From contig NZ_JAKGAN010000003.1 of assembly GCF_023061135.1 (NCBI RefSeq), positions 62,001 through 126,000 of the forward strand: 64,000 nucleotides of DNA, given 5' to 3'. Of the stretch, positions 36,067 to 48,466 are shown piece after piece (within the stretch, counting starts at the first letter, position 1; every line of letters begins with the position of its first letter). Source of the DNA: Chromohalobacter sarecensis. Its GTDB lineage: Bacteria > Pseudomonadota > Gammaproteobacteria > Pseudomonadales > Halomonadaceae. The position numbers were made by a program, and so were the translations under genes. The notes below the pieces were generated by a model, which was not told the origin of the DNA, searched no databases, and worked only from the letters and a program-made list of their open reading frames with translations.

Positions 36067-38742
36067 TCACGCATCCTTGTGGGTGATCGATTCGAGGTGC
36101 TGTAATTCAGTTTGCAACTTGGCGTTACCAAGCCCAAACTCGCCACGTTCACCAAAAGCACATTCGGCCAGCCATTCCTGTAACTCATCCTCGGAATACC
36201 ACCAAATTAAAACAGTTGCCGTAATGGCGATTACGCCGAGTATGCCGCCCATCCACCACCATGCCATTGCTAGCCTAGCCAGTAATGCCGTGCTTCCAGC
36301 AGCCTTAGCGGCGGAACCGACACCGGCTAGAAAAATAAAAACACTGGCGCCTATAGTGGAAAAGCCAGAGGTAACATAGAAAAAGCCTAGCGTTGGCTTA
36401 TCATTTTGGAAGTTATCTATACCCTGCCAAGCGTCCATGGCTCCCAAAATAACCCCTCCCGCCAAACCAAGGCGTGCTCCCAGCTTCAGGAAAAATTTGC
36501 TGGACCCGGCCAACAGATGATCCGATGCCACAAACAGCTTGCGCCCATGCTCCAGCGTCTTGCCCACCAGTTCGGCGGCGCCGCCGGCCAGGGCAAGCCC
36601 CATCCCGACTAGACGCCCTTGGGCGCGGAGCCCCGCGTCCAGGAAGCCGTTCATCTTGCCGAGCTGATCGTTCAGGCTGACATACGCCAGCGCCACCCCG
36701 ACGATGCCCGCCGAAAATTCCAATTGAGCACGACCGGACAGGTGTGCAGAGAGTGCCGGGTCGTCAAGCAGGTCATCGAGCGGGCCGACGTCGATCCGGC
36801 GCATATCGAAGGTGGCGGCGGGCTGGCCGTTGGCCGGAATGAGCGAACGTGTCTCTACCTGCACTTTCCGCTGAAACTGATTCAGCTCGCTCTCGCCCCA
36901 GTCAGGATGGATCAGCCGAAGCGGCTCACGCATGCGCGGCAGCGCCTCCTCGATCGTCATGCTGGCGCGAGTGATCTGGATGGAGCGGCCGGAGATCATC
37001 CCCAACGTCACCAGGAACGGCGCCGGCGTCTGGTCGCCCCCCACGGCACTTTGCAGCGGCCCCAGCAAGTGGCCGAGCATGCGGGCGGGCGAGGCCACTT
37101 CATCGGGATACTCTTCCGTCAGCCCCAGATAGGCGGCAATCAATGGCCCCCAGGGCAGGGTAGCGGGGTTGTTGCCCGATTCGCCGACATTGGCGTCGCT
37201 GGCGGCCATGACCTGTTCAACCAGCGTCTTCTGATTGAGACACATGCCTCGCAACAGCAGGTTGTCGTCGGTAATATCCGCTGCCGACAGCCACGCCACG
37301 TATTGCTTGAACGCCGGGGCGTAGCTCTGGGTGCCCAGCAGCACGAAGGAGATGACGGAGACAAAGGTGATACCCGATTCGACGTTAGCGTCATCGAACC
37401 GGCTGTTGAGGTAGATCAGCAGCGGATTGCCGGTCAACCAACTCACGTAGGCCGACGCGAGTGGCCGCATGTTGTCTGTATCGTATTTTGACAACTGCGT
37501 GCGGTAAGTATTTTCCATCCAGTCGTCGGGCTCGCCGGGGCGGAGCTTGTCGCCATACTTGCCCCAGGCATCGTCGGCGGCATCCTTGAGTTCATCCTCG
37601 CTGATGTCTCGAATCGTCTCCCGCCGAAAGGCCTCGACCTCCTGCCGGAAAGCGGGGTCTTCTTTCTGCCGGCGCTCGAAGTTGTCCTTGGCCGCTTTCT
37701 GGAAGCCCGGTGGGCCACCGTAGGTCTTGTAGTATTCGTCTTCCAAGTGGTTCTCGACGATCTCGTCGGCGCGTTGCTGCCGCGCCCGCTCCCGAAACCC
37801 GTCACGCAGGGCATTGACGACACCCGTCGTGACGAAGGGGCGCTTGATTGCTTCCTGTTCGTTGAACTCTTGCTCACGTGCCTCGAGTAGCGCGGCGAGG
37901 TCACTGGTGACACCGGCCGGGTCGTCGAGCACGAACAGCGCCGGCGCCATGCCACTTGGCTCCGCCTGACGCTGCGACCACTCGACGAAACCCTCGACAT
38001 CGTCGCGCATGCCGTTGATCGGGGCGAGGCTGTGCGTCAGCGCACTCACTTCCGTACTCTGCGTCGCTGCGCTGCCTGTGTCACTCGATTGCCGTCGAAT
38101 CCAGGGGAAATGGGCCTCGGCCACGTGATCCCCGAGTTCACTGAGCGGACGGGCATATTGAGCCGAGCCGCCTTTCCATTGCGTCATGGAAAGCTGGCGC
38201 ATGGCGTCACGCCGACCGTTCTCGTTGGTGGCATGCTCCTTCCACACGCGCTTGGTCCAGCGGTCATCCGAGAACGCTAAATAGAGTGCTTCGGCATCCT
38301 GGGCCGAGGGGACCGTGATACAGCGCCCCGGATAGATATGATCGGGATTGGCGCGACACGGAAATTCATCGTCCTCGACCGGGGCATTGATGTCAGCATC
38401 CAGCGGCCCCGGCGCGTCGGGGTCGAGTGCCATCAGCTCGTCATGGCCGACATCGAGGTAAAGGCTGAGAAACCCTTCGTCGGTGACGTAGTACCCCTGC
38501 CAGCGCCCACGGGCGGCGTTGAAGACATAGAGAAAGCCTTCTCGCAACAGCCTCAGCGTGTAGTGCTGACCTCCCGACAGTGCGATCTGCGATACGGCAT
38601 CATCCTGCAAGTCCGCCGGCAGCTCGGGGGCCTTGATGCTGACGTCATCGCTGCGGGCGACGGCATACCGCACGGGCAGGATAGGCAGACCGCCGCCGCC
38701 ACAGAAGCTGCAATCGGGGCGACCGCCATTGGCGCTACTCAT
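36067..38742 (-). CDS. Full-length T6SS effector, VasX/BTH_I2691-like membrane toxin
   Basis: 891 residues from the ATG at 38742, which overlaps the stop of the DUF4123 gene. The N-terminus has the VasX-type domain signature: CSFCGGGGLPILPVRYAVA, then YTLRLLREGFLYVFN and ITVPSAQDAEALYLAFSD. A charged helical middle (about 330-440) follows. The C-terminal third holds several hydrophobic helices (AQLEFSAGIVGVALAYVSL; a variable tip at about 750-850) of colicin-like pore-forming type. It is presumably loaded on VgrG by the DUF4123 adaptor and injected to depolarise target inner membranes. The N-terminal family assignment is by motif; pore formation is inferred. Confidence 0.8.
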   Translation of the reverse strand: MSSANGGRPDCSFCGGGGLPILPVRYAVARSDDVSIKAPELPADLQDDAVSQIALSGGQHYTLRLLREGFLYVFNAARGRWQGYYVTDEGFLSLYLDVGHDELMALDPDAPGPLDADINAPVEDDEFPCRANPDHIYPGRCITVPSAQDAEALYLAFSDDRWTKRVWKEHATNENGRRDAMRQLSMTQWKGGSAQYARPLSELGDHVAEAHFPWIRRQSSDTGSAATQSTEVSALTHSLAPINGMRDDVEGFVEWSQRQAEPSGMAPALFVLDDPAGVTSDLAALLEAREQEFNEQEAIKRPFVTTGVVNALRDGFRERARQQRADEIVENHLEDEYYKTYGGPPGFQKAAKDNFERRQKEDPAFRQEVEAFRRETIRDISEDELKDAADDAWGKYGDKLRPGEPDDWMENTYRTQLSKYDTDNMRPLASAYVSWLTGNPLLIYLNSRFDDANVESGITFVSVISFVLLGTQSYAPAFKQYVAWLSAADITDDNLLLRGMCLNQKTLVEQVMAASDANVGESGNNPATLPWGPLIAAYLGLTEEYPDEVASPARMLGHLLGPLQSAVGGDQTPAPFLVTLGMISGRSIQITRASMTIEEALPRMREPLRLIHPDWGESELNQFQRKVQVETRSLIPANGQPAATFDMRRIDVGPLDDLLDDPALSAHLSGRAQLEFSAGIVGVALAYVSLNDQLGKMNGFLDAGLRAQGRLVGMGLALAGGAAELVGKTLEHGRKLFVASDHLLAGSSKFFLKLGARLGLAGGVILGAMDAWQGIDNFQNDKPTLGFFYVTSGFSTIGASVFIFLAGVGSAAKAAGSTALLARLAMAWWWMGGILGVIAITATVLIWWYSEDELQEWLAECAFGERGEFGLGNAKLQTELQHLESITHKDA
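36455..37280 (-). repeat. Effector conserved block, copy A (within full-length effector)
   Basis: DNA encoding about ADITDDNLLLRG to KFFLKLGARLGLAGG. It recurs nearly unchanged at 34148-34988 (from TCCTCCCGCCAAACCAAGG onward) and in shorter form at 31974-32660. Identity is judged by eye. Confidence 0.8.
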
Positions 38743-39626
38743 GTCCACTCCTTCAGTTCTGAAATAAGGGGATTCCATTCGGCGTCGCTCAACCGATCCA
38801 GGCGACCCGCAACGTCGGGAAAGCGTCGAGTGACCAGATTCAACAGCCGTTGCACCAGGTCCTGGATGGCAAGGTCCGGTAGATGACGCGCAGCCCTTTC
38901 TGCGAGACATTGTTGATCGTCGACCGACAAATCGAATGACGCTTCTGCATAGCGCATGATGTCATCCAGCCACTGCCAGTGCGTCGCGTCCTGCGGCCAG
39001 TCGGGAGCTATCGTCGCCAGCCGCCGCAGGCACCGGTTCAAGGCGGCGAAGCGATCGATGCTCGACCATTGGGCGCGGGTCAGTTCCATCCAGTCGATGG
39101 ATATCGTAATTTCAGGGCGTTTCAGGGTATAAGATCGGCCCTGGACATCGAACCAGGACCATTGATCGAGAGGGCCCATCAAGCGTGCCAATTGTTTGGG
39201 CGTCAATAGCCACGTCAGGTGACGGAAGACGAGGGGGTCGTAATAGCGGAACCAGTGATATCGCCGATCCCCAGGACGCCGTTGCAACAGCTGGCGACGC
39301 AGGTGATAAGCCGTATCGTCGACATTCGCTTTTCCTGCCATCACCGCCGAGAAAAATAGCGCGCCGCGCTTGCGATAGCGCCTTGCGCGATCGATCAGGT
39401 CGTCGTATCTCTCATCGGGCAATGCGTCCAGGTCGACCAGTTGCGGTAAGCGATGCGGCCGCGCCGGGGCGGGCGACGTTTCCAAGGCACGCACAGGCAG
39501 GTCGTCCCAGTCTCGGGCTTGCACCACTAACGGATTGATCAGCGCGTAGTCGAACTGATGCAGCGCCTCTGCTGTTAGCATCGCGTCATTCATGCGACCC
39601 CGGGATGGCTCGATCAACACCGACAT
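38739..39626 (-). CDS. DUF4123 effector adaptor/chaperone
   Basis: 295 residues with the DUF4123 pattern: YALINPLVVQARDWDDLP near the start, RYHWFRYYDPLVFRHLTWLLTPKQLARLMGP in the middle (FRYYDPRV-type motif) and a helical C-terminal part. DUF4123 (Tap/TEC) proteins bind a specific effector and place it on the VgrG spike. It sits between vgrG (3-bp gap) and the effector (4-bp overlap), exactly the expected place. Confidence 0.88.
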   Translation of the reverse strand: MSVLIEPSRGRMNDAMLTAEALHQFDYALINPLVVQARDWDDLPVRALETSPAPARPHRLPQLVDLDALPDERYDDLIDRARRYRKRGALFFSAVMAGKANVDDTAYHLRRQLLQRRPGDRRYHWFRYYDPLVFRHLTWLLTPKQLARLMGPLDQWSWFDVQGRSYTLKRPEITISIDWMELTRAQWSSIDRFAALNRCLRRLATIAPDWPQDATHWQWLDDIMRYAEASFDLSVDDQQCLAERAARHLPDLAIQDLVQRLLNLVTRRFPDVAGRLDRLSDAEWNPLISELKEWT

Positions 39627-39629
39627 GGA

Positions 39630-42284
39630 TCAGCCTCCGATGGGTGTGCTACCGGAAGACGACTTGTCAGCGCCCGCGAACTGTTTTTCACACTCATCCT
39701 CCGGCAACTCGGGCATGGGAGCATCTATGCTCGTCGGTCCGCCGAAGACATGCTGCGCGCCCTTGACGTCGATCTTGCCAGGGCCATGTACGTCGACGTT
39801 GCCGCCTTCGATCCGCACATAGCCGCCTCCGCTCTGCAGCAGGATGCCGTTGGCGGCGTTGATTTCGACGCGCCCTTCGGTGGAGGTGATCTTGACGTCC
39901 TTCTGTGCCGTCAGCGCCATCTCGTCGCCCTGGGCCTGAACTTCGACCTTGCCCTTGGCGGCGAAGAGTTTGATGCCGGCGCGGTAGACGAACAGCGAGA
40001 GCTTCTCCGAAATCGAGGCGACGAGACGCTTGCCGGTGGCGATGTTGACGTCTTCGCCGCTGGAGACGCTCAGTGAATGGCCCTGGGCCAGGTGGGTCGA
40101 CTCCGGCGTGCTCATCGTGATGCCCGCCGGCGAGGCCAGGTGCAGCCAGGGGGCTTTCATGCGCGCCGCTTCGCCGCGGCCACCGCTGTCGGTGGCGCCG
40201 CTGGCATTGCTTTGGTCGGCGTCCGCGAGCTGTTCGCTGGTGCCGTAGGTATCGTCGGCGTCCGTGCCGGCCTGCTTGAGGTTGTCGCGGCTGTCGAGGG
40301 CGTCGGCGTTGTGGTCCTGGGCACTCTGGCTGAGCGTGTCGCTGAGCTGGTAGGCGCTGTCGAGCTGCTGCTTGGCCGGGGTGAGGTCGAGCTGGTCGCC
40401 GTTGGCGCCGAGCTGGCCCCAACTGGTGAGATACAGCCCCTGGTTGGCGCGGATGGCGCCATAGGCGTCGCTGCGCAGTTCGAACCCGCTGCCACGGAAG
40501 GCGCCGCGGGTGTTGCCGCTCTGGTGGATCAGGTAGCCGAGGTTGAGCTGGCTTTTCTCGGCTTCGGAGTTGAGGCGGACGCGTTCCTGGTCGGTGGCGT
40601 CGTCGAAGACCAGTTCGTTGTACTTGCTGCCGCGATAGGTCTTGCTCTTGAAGCCGGAGAGCAGGCCGTGGCTGTGCCACTCGGGGCGCTGGTCGCCGTT
40701 GTAGACGCGGCCGGTGATCAAAGGCCGGTCGGCATCGCCTTCGAGGAAGTCGATGAGGACTTCCTGGCCGATCCGCGGGACGAAGACGCCGCCCCAGCCG
40801 GCGCCGGCGTTGGGCTGGGCGACCCGCAGCCAGACGCTCGCGTTTTCGTCGTTCTGCCCCTGGCGGTCCCAGTGGAACTGCACGCGCACGCGGTTGAGAT
40901 GATCGGTGTGGATCTCTTCATTCGCCGGGCCGACCACGGTGGCGGTCTGCGGCCCGCCGATGACGGGGCGATGATGGGTCAGTGGATGACGATACGGCTG
41001 GGTGCGGCGCTGGGCCTCGAGATCCACCAGGAAGTGACCGGTGCCGCCGGTGGCATAGTCAGAAAGGCGTTCGCCCGTCGGATCGGCCGTCTCACTCTCT
41101 AAGCCATGGGCGCGCTTGGCGGCGTCGAGCTGGGGCTGCAGGCTGCCGGGCAGCGCCTGGCGCTGGGCCGAGACCGGCAGGGCGTTTTCGGCGTGGACGG
41201 TGACGCCCAGCAGCAGGAACTGGCGTTCTTCCTCACCCCCGGTGTCATGCTGAGAGTGCTGGGTGAGCTCGAACCAGCGCCCGGCCTGGAGCTGACGGGC
41301 GCCGCCGCTGCCGCGAAAGCGCTTGGCCAGGGATTCATGCGCCTCGAGACGGTTTTCGGTGAGGCGCTCGCCGCGCTCAAAGCCGTGGTAGTAATACTCA
41401 CCGGCGTAATCGTAGACCTCGGTGGCGGGCAGGTTGCCCTGGTCGCTCAGGGTGTCGAGGCCGGTGCGTTTGGTCAGTGACGGCTGCTTGTAGTCGAAGG
41501 TGCCGACACTGACGCGGGTAGGCTGCTGAGTACGCACGCCACCCCACTGGTTGAGGGCATCTTCGGTTTCGGTAGCGGCTTGGCGGTGGAAGCGGATCGT
41601 CTGTGGCGAGACCGGTTGGCAGGTGTCGACGTCGTCGGTAATGACCAGGCGGTGGCCATCGAAGGATTGGCTGTCGCCCTCGGTCTCCCCGTCGTCGTTG
41701 TCGGCGGATTCGGACGATTGATATTCAAAATAATACCACAGGCCTTCTTCTTCGCAGAGGCGACTGATGAAGTTGAAGTCGCTCTCGCGGTACTGCACGC
41801 AGTAGCTGCGCGCGGGATAGTCGCGGCGCAGGTCGAAACGGTAGCAGCCCTGGGCCAGGGCATGGCCCTCGAACACCTGGGTGAGCACGTCGACCACCGA
41901 GCGATCCTGGAAGATGCGGCTGTCGCGGCCAAGCTTCAGCATCGCCAGCCACGGCACCAGGGTGAGCTGGTAGTAGGTGACGCCGCCGTCTTCGCCCAGC
42001 AGCGCCGCCTCGGCAACCAGGCCATGCAACTGGCGATAACCGCCATCGGCCTGCAGAATCGACAGCCTCGCCGGCTGCGCCATCAGCGTCTTGAGTTCGA
42101 GATCATTCTGCTGGGAGATGCAGTCCAGCGTATAGCTGAAGGGTTCACTGACGCGCTCCTCGCCGACCAGCCGATGCGGCAGCAGCGATGCCCCGGCAAT
42201 GTCCAACGTCAGCAGCCGCTGTGACGGCGACAGGTCAATATCGAAGGTGTCGAGTAAACTGTCCAGCGTTGTTAAATCTGCCAT
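39630..42284 (-). CDS. vgrG: T6SS spike protein VgrG
   Basis: 884 residues. The N-terminal gp27/gp5-like spike module includes PFSYTLDCISQQNDLEL, CVQYRESDFNFISRLCEEEGLWYYFE, and the OB-fold with RVRVQFHWDRQGQ and GVFVPRIGQEVLIDFLEGDADRP. A C-terminal DUF2345-type beta-helix follows (GITMSTPESTHLAQGHSLSV; repeated VxxxAxxx). The end (PELPEDECEKQF) has no added enzymatic domain, so this VgrG is a carrier for the DUF4123-linked effector. Also called TssI. Confidence 0.95.
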   Translation of the reverse strand: MADLTTLDSLLDTFDIDLSPSQRLLTLDIAGASLLPHRLVGEERVSEPFSYTLDCISQQNDLELKTLMAQPARLSILQADGGYRQLHGLVAEAALLGEDGGVTYYQLTLVPWLAMLKLGRDSRIFQDRSVVDVLTQVFEGHALAQGCYRFDLRRDYPARSYCVQYRESDFNFISRLCEEEGLWYYFEYQSSESADNDDGETEGDSQSFDGHRLVITDDVDTCQPVSPQTIRFHRQAATETEDALNQWGGVRTQQPTRVSVGTFDYKQPSLTKRTGLDTLSDQGNLPATEVYDYAGEYYYHGFERGERLTENRLEAHESLAKRFRGSGGARQLQAGRWFELTQHSQHDTGGEEERQFLLLGVTVHAENALPVSAQRQALPGSLQPQLDAAKRAHGLESETADPTGERLSDYATGGTGHFLVDLEAQRRTQPYRHPLTHHRPVIGGPQTATVVGPANEEIHTDHLNRVRVQFHWDRQGQNDENASVWLRVAQPNAGAGWGGVFVPRIGQEVLIDFLEGDADRPLITGRVYNGDQRPEWHSHGLLSGFKSKTYRGSKYNELVFDDATDQERVRLNSEAEKSQLNLGYLIHQSGNTRGAFRGSGFELRSDAYGAIRANQGLYLTSWGQLGANGDQLDLTPAKQQLDSAYQLSDTLSQSAQDHNADALDSRDNLKQAGTDADDTYGTSEQLADADQSNASGATDSGGRGEAARMKAPWLHLASPAGITMSTPESTHLAQGHSLSVSSGEDVNIATGKRLVASISEKLSLFVYRAGIKLFAAKGKVEVQAQGDEMALTAQKDVKITSTEGRVEINAANGILLQSGGGYVRIEGGNVDVHGPGKIDVKGAQHVFGGPTSIDAPMPELPEDECEKQFAGADKSSSGSTPIGG

Positions 42285-42325
42285 GACGTTACCTCGTTGG
42301 CTCTTTCACTAGATGCGGCATTGGC

Positions 42326-44991
<2,666 letters not shown>

Positions 44992-44995
<4 letters not shown>

Positions 44996-46068
44996 GCCGT
45001 GGCTCCATCAAAGGGAATGTCGAAGAGTGCATGGCCGTGGGAGGCGGCCGGTCGGTCGCTCGGGTTGAGCCAACCCAGGCGTCCTAGAATGGGGTTGCCG
45101 CCCGCTCCCAACTGGGGAGTGGGGATGCAATCCTTGTCGAGGATGAGTTCGATCTCGAAGTCGAGCTCAATGCCGGCATAGAAGCGCACCAGTTTCAGCA
45201 ATTTCTGGTGGTCTTCGGTCTCTGGCAGCAACGAACGGTAGGCGTCCAAGTCGAGCGGGCCAAAGGAAATCCGGAATGCCGACTGGTAATCGCGCACCCG
45301 CGTGCCTGCGATGGCGCTTTCGCCAAGCTTGGCGTTGGCCTGACCGAGCCGTGTGTACTGTTCCGGGGCCAAGTTTATCCAGCGACCGGTGAAAGGCTTT
45401 ACACGACAGGGGAGCTGGAAGGTGTATTCCAGAATCGCCTCGAGATTGCCGGCATTGCGAGGGCGTTGGCTCCAGAGTCCGGAAAACCAACTGAACAGGT
45501 TGCGCCGCAGCGATGCAGCGTCGTCGTTGCGGTCGAGCGTCTGTTCCATGGTCGTGGGCGTGAAGCCCACCAGGTGCAGCAGCCAATTCTCGAAGTCCGC
45601 GCTGCCTTTGCGCTCGTATTCGATATGGAAGCGATACTTCTGCCACGCCTCGTAGAACAGTGCCGTCATGCGGTGCGAGAAAACGTCCATGAACGCGTGA
45701 GCGGCGTCATCACGCTTTTCCATGTGTCGGTTGATCAGCAGCTCGGTATAGGGGCGTGGCAGTACCCCGGATGGGCCGACCAGGCCCATGAAAGTAACTT
45801 GAATTTCGCTCAACGGTTCGCCGTTGGCGGCGCGAGTCTTGTCGCTCTCGAATGTCAGGTCGCTGATTTCGCTGGGCGGGAAATTCAGCGATAGCAGCGA
45901 ACGAAAGCGCAGAGGGTCCTGGTGTGGGCGGTTCTCCGGATCGATGCGTCCGTTGCGGCTATAGTGCAAACGCAGCAGGCGCACGAGCTGGAAGAACCCG
46001 AATCGCCAGGGCTCGGCGCGCGCTTGATCGATCAGACCAGGGGCTGAGTACCGGTTCTTGGTTGCCAT
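44992..46068 (-). CDS. tssG: T6SS baseplate protein TssG
   Basis: 358 residues of the TssG/ImpH family: PWRFGFFQLVRLLRLHY near the start (typical of the family), LRFRSLLSLNFPPSEIS, TFMGLVGPSGVLPRPYTELL, FSHRMTALFYEAWQKYRF and CRVKPFTGRWINL. Together with TssF, E and K it forms the baseplate wedge. Its start overlaps tssF by 37 bp and its end overlaps clpV by 4 bp, implying coupled translation. Confidence 0.95.
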
Positions 46069-47867
46069 TGAGCGACTCGCTGTTCGCGCTGACGAGAGCG
46101 CAGGGTAAGTTGAGTGAAACTGTTGAGGCTGCAGTACTGACCGAAGAAGTGATCCAGCACCATGCCGAACAGGTAAATCCCGCTGCCGGTGAACTGGCTC
46201 TCGTCGAGTTCCAGGGTAATGCCGGTGCCTCGCACGAAAGCGGGGCGCGGATGACCGATTCGCGTCATCACCGGTTCACTGGAAATCGAGACGATGCCGT
46301 TGATCTGCTTGCGGATCGCCGAGGCCTCACGGTAGTTATAAAGCGAGAGCAGCTCCATCAGCGCTTCACGGCCATTCGATACCAGCGACATATGATTGAG
46401 AGAAAGATGCGAGATCAGCCGCCAGATCACGCCCTTGCCCATGGGAGGGCGAGCCGGTGGCGTCGGCTTGCGCAGGCAGCGGATCTGCTGCACGACCTGC
46501 TCGCGCTCCAGCGTGAAGTCTCCCTGGGGGTGGCCGAAGGTCATCAACTGAGGGAGATCGCGATTGCTGCAGGTCAGCTTGAGGCTCAGGGTATCGCTGC
46601 TGGCATTCAGCATTTCGAGTTCGCGGTCGACCACGCGCAGGCGTAGTTCCGTGCCCGGGTCGCGCGCGTTCTCCGAGGCGACGCGGCGTGCTATCCAATA
46701 GCTTTGACGGGCTTGCTTCTCGCTATTGCGTGGCTCGAAGAATGGCAGGCAAGGAGCGACTTCATCTTGCGTCGCGGTGCGTACTACCCGGGTGACCTCG
46801 TCGATCGATACGATCTCGGTGGAGCGTGCATGGCGGACGTCCGGGACGACTGGATACTCGTGACGCGTGTGGCTGAGCTTGATCGGCTCGGCCTGTTGCG
46901 GGAACAGGTTGACCACTGGCGTGCAGCCGAGGCGGAAATTATGACGCCCTATGGTCTGTGCCAGCCGAGCAAGGCGTTCATGCTGGTCATAGTCCCCGAA
47001 CAGGAAGTGGACCTGGACCTGTGTTACCGGCTTGCCGGCAAGGGGGCGTGCCAAGCCGTTAAGGTCGAAGAACAGGAATTTCTCGGGAAAGGTGAAATAT
47101 TCATGGAGCAGGCGGTACCCGAGAAACGAGCGTTCCGAATAATCGATCAACCCCTCGTCGTGGCCGAAGCCGACCGGTGTGAGGGCGTCCGGTGCCAGCC
47201 CAACCTCACGCCTTTGACCGTTGTCGACGAAGCTCACCGAGATCCGCGCTACGTTGTTGAACAGCAATTCGTAGAGCGGGTGCATCAGGCTGCCTTCGCC
47301 GTCGAGAAAGATGCGCAGCCGGTCCATGCCCAATTTGCCGAAATCGGTGTTGCCGAGGCTCTCCAATGACAATGTCAGCTTGGCGACATTGTCATTGCCA
47401 TGCGGGTTGAATGACGAGCGCTCGAGGCGAGTCATCTCGGCACCGCTGAGTGCCACCGGCCAGACGTCCACCGGATAGCAGGTGCGGAAACGGCAGAAGG
47501 TGTCCTCCACTGGGCGGGAATGCAGCGCAGTGTGTCGAGGCAAGTGATAAACACCGGTCAAGGACGTCTGGGCACCGGGATCGAACTCGACGATCGACAG
47601 CGCTGGCGTCGGACGCAGGTAATGGGGATAGAGCACATCGAGGAAAGACTCGACGATCTCGGGGAAGTCGTCGTCGAGTTTCTTGTGCACACGAGCACTG
47701 AGAAACGCGAACGATTCGATCATCCGCTCGGCATGCGGATCTTCGCAGTCATCTCCCTCGAGCAGGAGCCGCGAGGCGATCTTGGGATATCGTTGAGCGA
47801 ACTCCTGACCTAAAAAGCGCAGGTGCGAGAGTTCCTTCTCGTAATAGGGGAGCAGGTCGTCGAGCAT
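46032..47867 (-). CDS. tssF: T6SS baseplate protein TssF
   Basis: 611 residues with the TssF/ImpG hallmarks: LLPYYEKELSHLRFLGQEFAQRYP at the N-terminus, ERMIESFAFLSARVHKKLDDDFPE, DVLYPHYLRPTPALSIVEF and, near the C-terminus, GTGITLELDESQFTGSGIYLF. It is the main wedge component of the baseplate. The start shares its first base with the end of tssE. Confidence 0.95.
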   Translation of the reverse strand: MLDDLLPYYEKELSHLRFLGQEFAQRYPKIASRLLLEGDDCEDPHAERMIESFAFLSARVHKKLDDDFPEIVESFLDVLYPHYLRPTPALSIVEFDPGAQTSLTGVYHLPRHTALHSRPVEDTFCRFRTCYPVDVWPVALSGAEMTRLERSSFNPHGNDNVAKLTLSLESLGNTDFGKLGMDRLRIFLDGEGSLMHPLYELLFNNVARISVSFVDNGQRREVGLAPDALTPVGFGHDEGLIDYSERSFLGYRLLHEYFTFPEKFLFFDLNGLARPLAGKPVTQVQVHFLFGDYDQHERLARLAQTIGRHNFRLGCTPVVNLFPQQAEPIKLSHTRHEYPVVPDVRHARSTEIVSIDEVTRVVRTATQDEVAPCLPFFEPRNSEKQARQSYWIARRVASENARDPGTELRLRVVDRELEMLNASSDTLSLKLTCSNRDLPQLMTFGHPQGDFTLEREQVVQQIRCLRKPTPPARPPMGKGVIWRLISHLSLNHMSLVSNGREALMELLSLYNYREASAIRKQINGIVSISSEPVMTRIGHPRPAFVRGTGITLELDESQFTGSGIYLFGMVLDHFFGQYCSLNSFTQLTLRSRQREQRVAQWQPRTGTQPLV

Positions 47868-48349
47868 CAGATCAGGTTCTGCACCTTGTATTGACGGGTG
47901 TTGACTTGCAGTACGGCATCGAAGGCGACGCGCTGGCTCGCTTCGCTCAGAGAAAGCACCGCTTCGATACGAAACTGCAGGATACGATCGTGACTGTCCT
48001 GGTTGAGCAACTGGACGTGCACGCTATTGAAGCGTTTGTCACCTTGCTCGATGGTGCGCTCCAACTGACGTTGAATCAGTCGCCGGTCCTCGGTGCTGCG
48101 AACGCCGCGACTGATGAAGTCCGGTAGCCCATAGTCGAGCAGTGTGCCTTGCAACGTCGGCCACTCATCCAGTTCCTCCGCCACCAGTTCGCGTCTCGTG
48201 TTGACCAGTAGTTCCAGATCGCGTACCACCGATTGCTTGTAATCCGCCAAGGAACAGCGATGGCCGGGCTGCACTTCGCTTGAGTGCAGTGGCTCGTCGT
48301 CGAGCAGGCGGTCGAGCAGGGTGGGTATCATCTGCAACGGTTCGCTCAT
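47867..48349 (-). CDS. tssE: T6SS baseplate protein TssE (gp25-like)
   Basis: 160 residues from the ATG at 48349 with AAGGAG upstream; a longer frame to 48379 has no ribosome-binding site. Gp25-like features are LLDRLLDDEP, YKQSVVRDLELLVNTRR, LLDYGLPDFISRGV and a beta-rich C-terminal half (RFEAVL-like RIEAVLSLSEASQRVAFDAVLQVN). It initiates sheath assembly on the baseplate. Confidence 0.92.
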   Translation of the reverse strand: MSEPLQMIPTLLDRLLDDEPLHSSEVQPGHRCSLADYKQSVVRDLELLVNTRRELVAEELDEWPTLQGTLLDYGLPDFISRGVRSTEDRRLIQRQLERTIEQGDKRFNSVHVQLLNQDSHDRILQFRIEAVLSLSEASQRVAFDAVLQVNTRQYKVQNLI

Positions 48350-48466
48350 GACCACTCCTTGGCATATCGGCGGCGTCATTGACGTCTAGCTGGCTGGTGT
48401 CGACTACCATGGCACCGCAGGCACCGGGTGAGTCGAACCTCGGTGTCTGCGGTGCTGGTACGAGAA

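Noticed and set aside
36619-37491. 290-codon plus-strand frame opposite the effector
   Set aside because: It recurs opposite each effector repeat simply because the DNA is repeated; no coding support.
30389-38742. CRISPR-like or transposon explanation for the repeats
   Set aside because: Repeats are gene-sized, contain coding frames, and show no terminal inverted repeats, transposase or short regular spacers.
38743-38910. N-terminal extension of the full-length effector frame
   Set aside because: It overlaps the DUF4123 gene; the ATG at 38742 in an ATGA overlap fits the VasX-type N-terminus.
40077-41102. Long plus-strand frame of 341 codons opposite vgrG
   Set aside because: Shadow of the GC-rich vgrG gene; no ribosome-binding site and composition typical of antisense frames.
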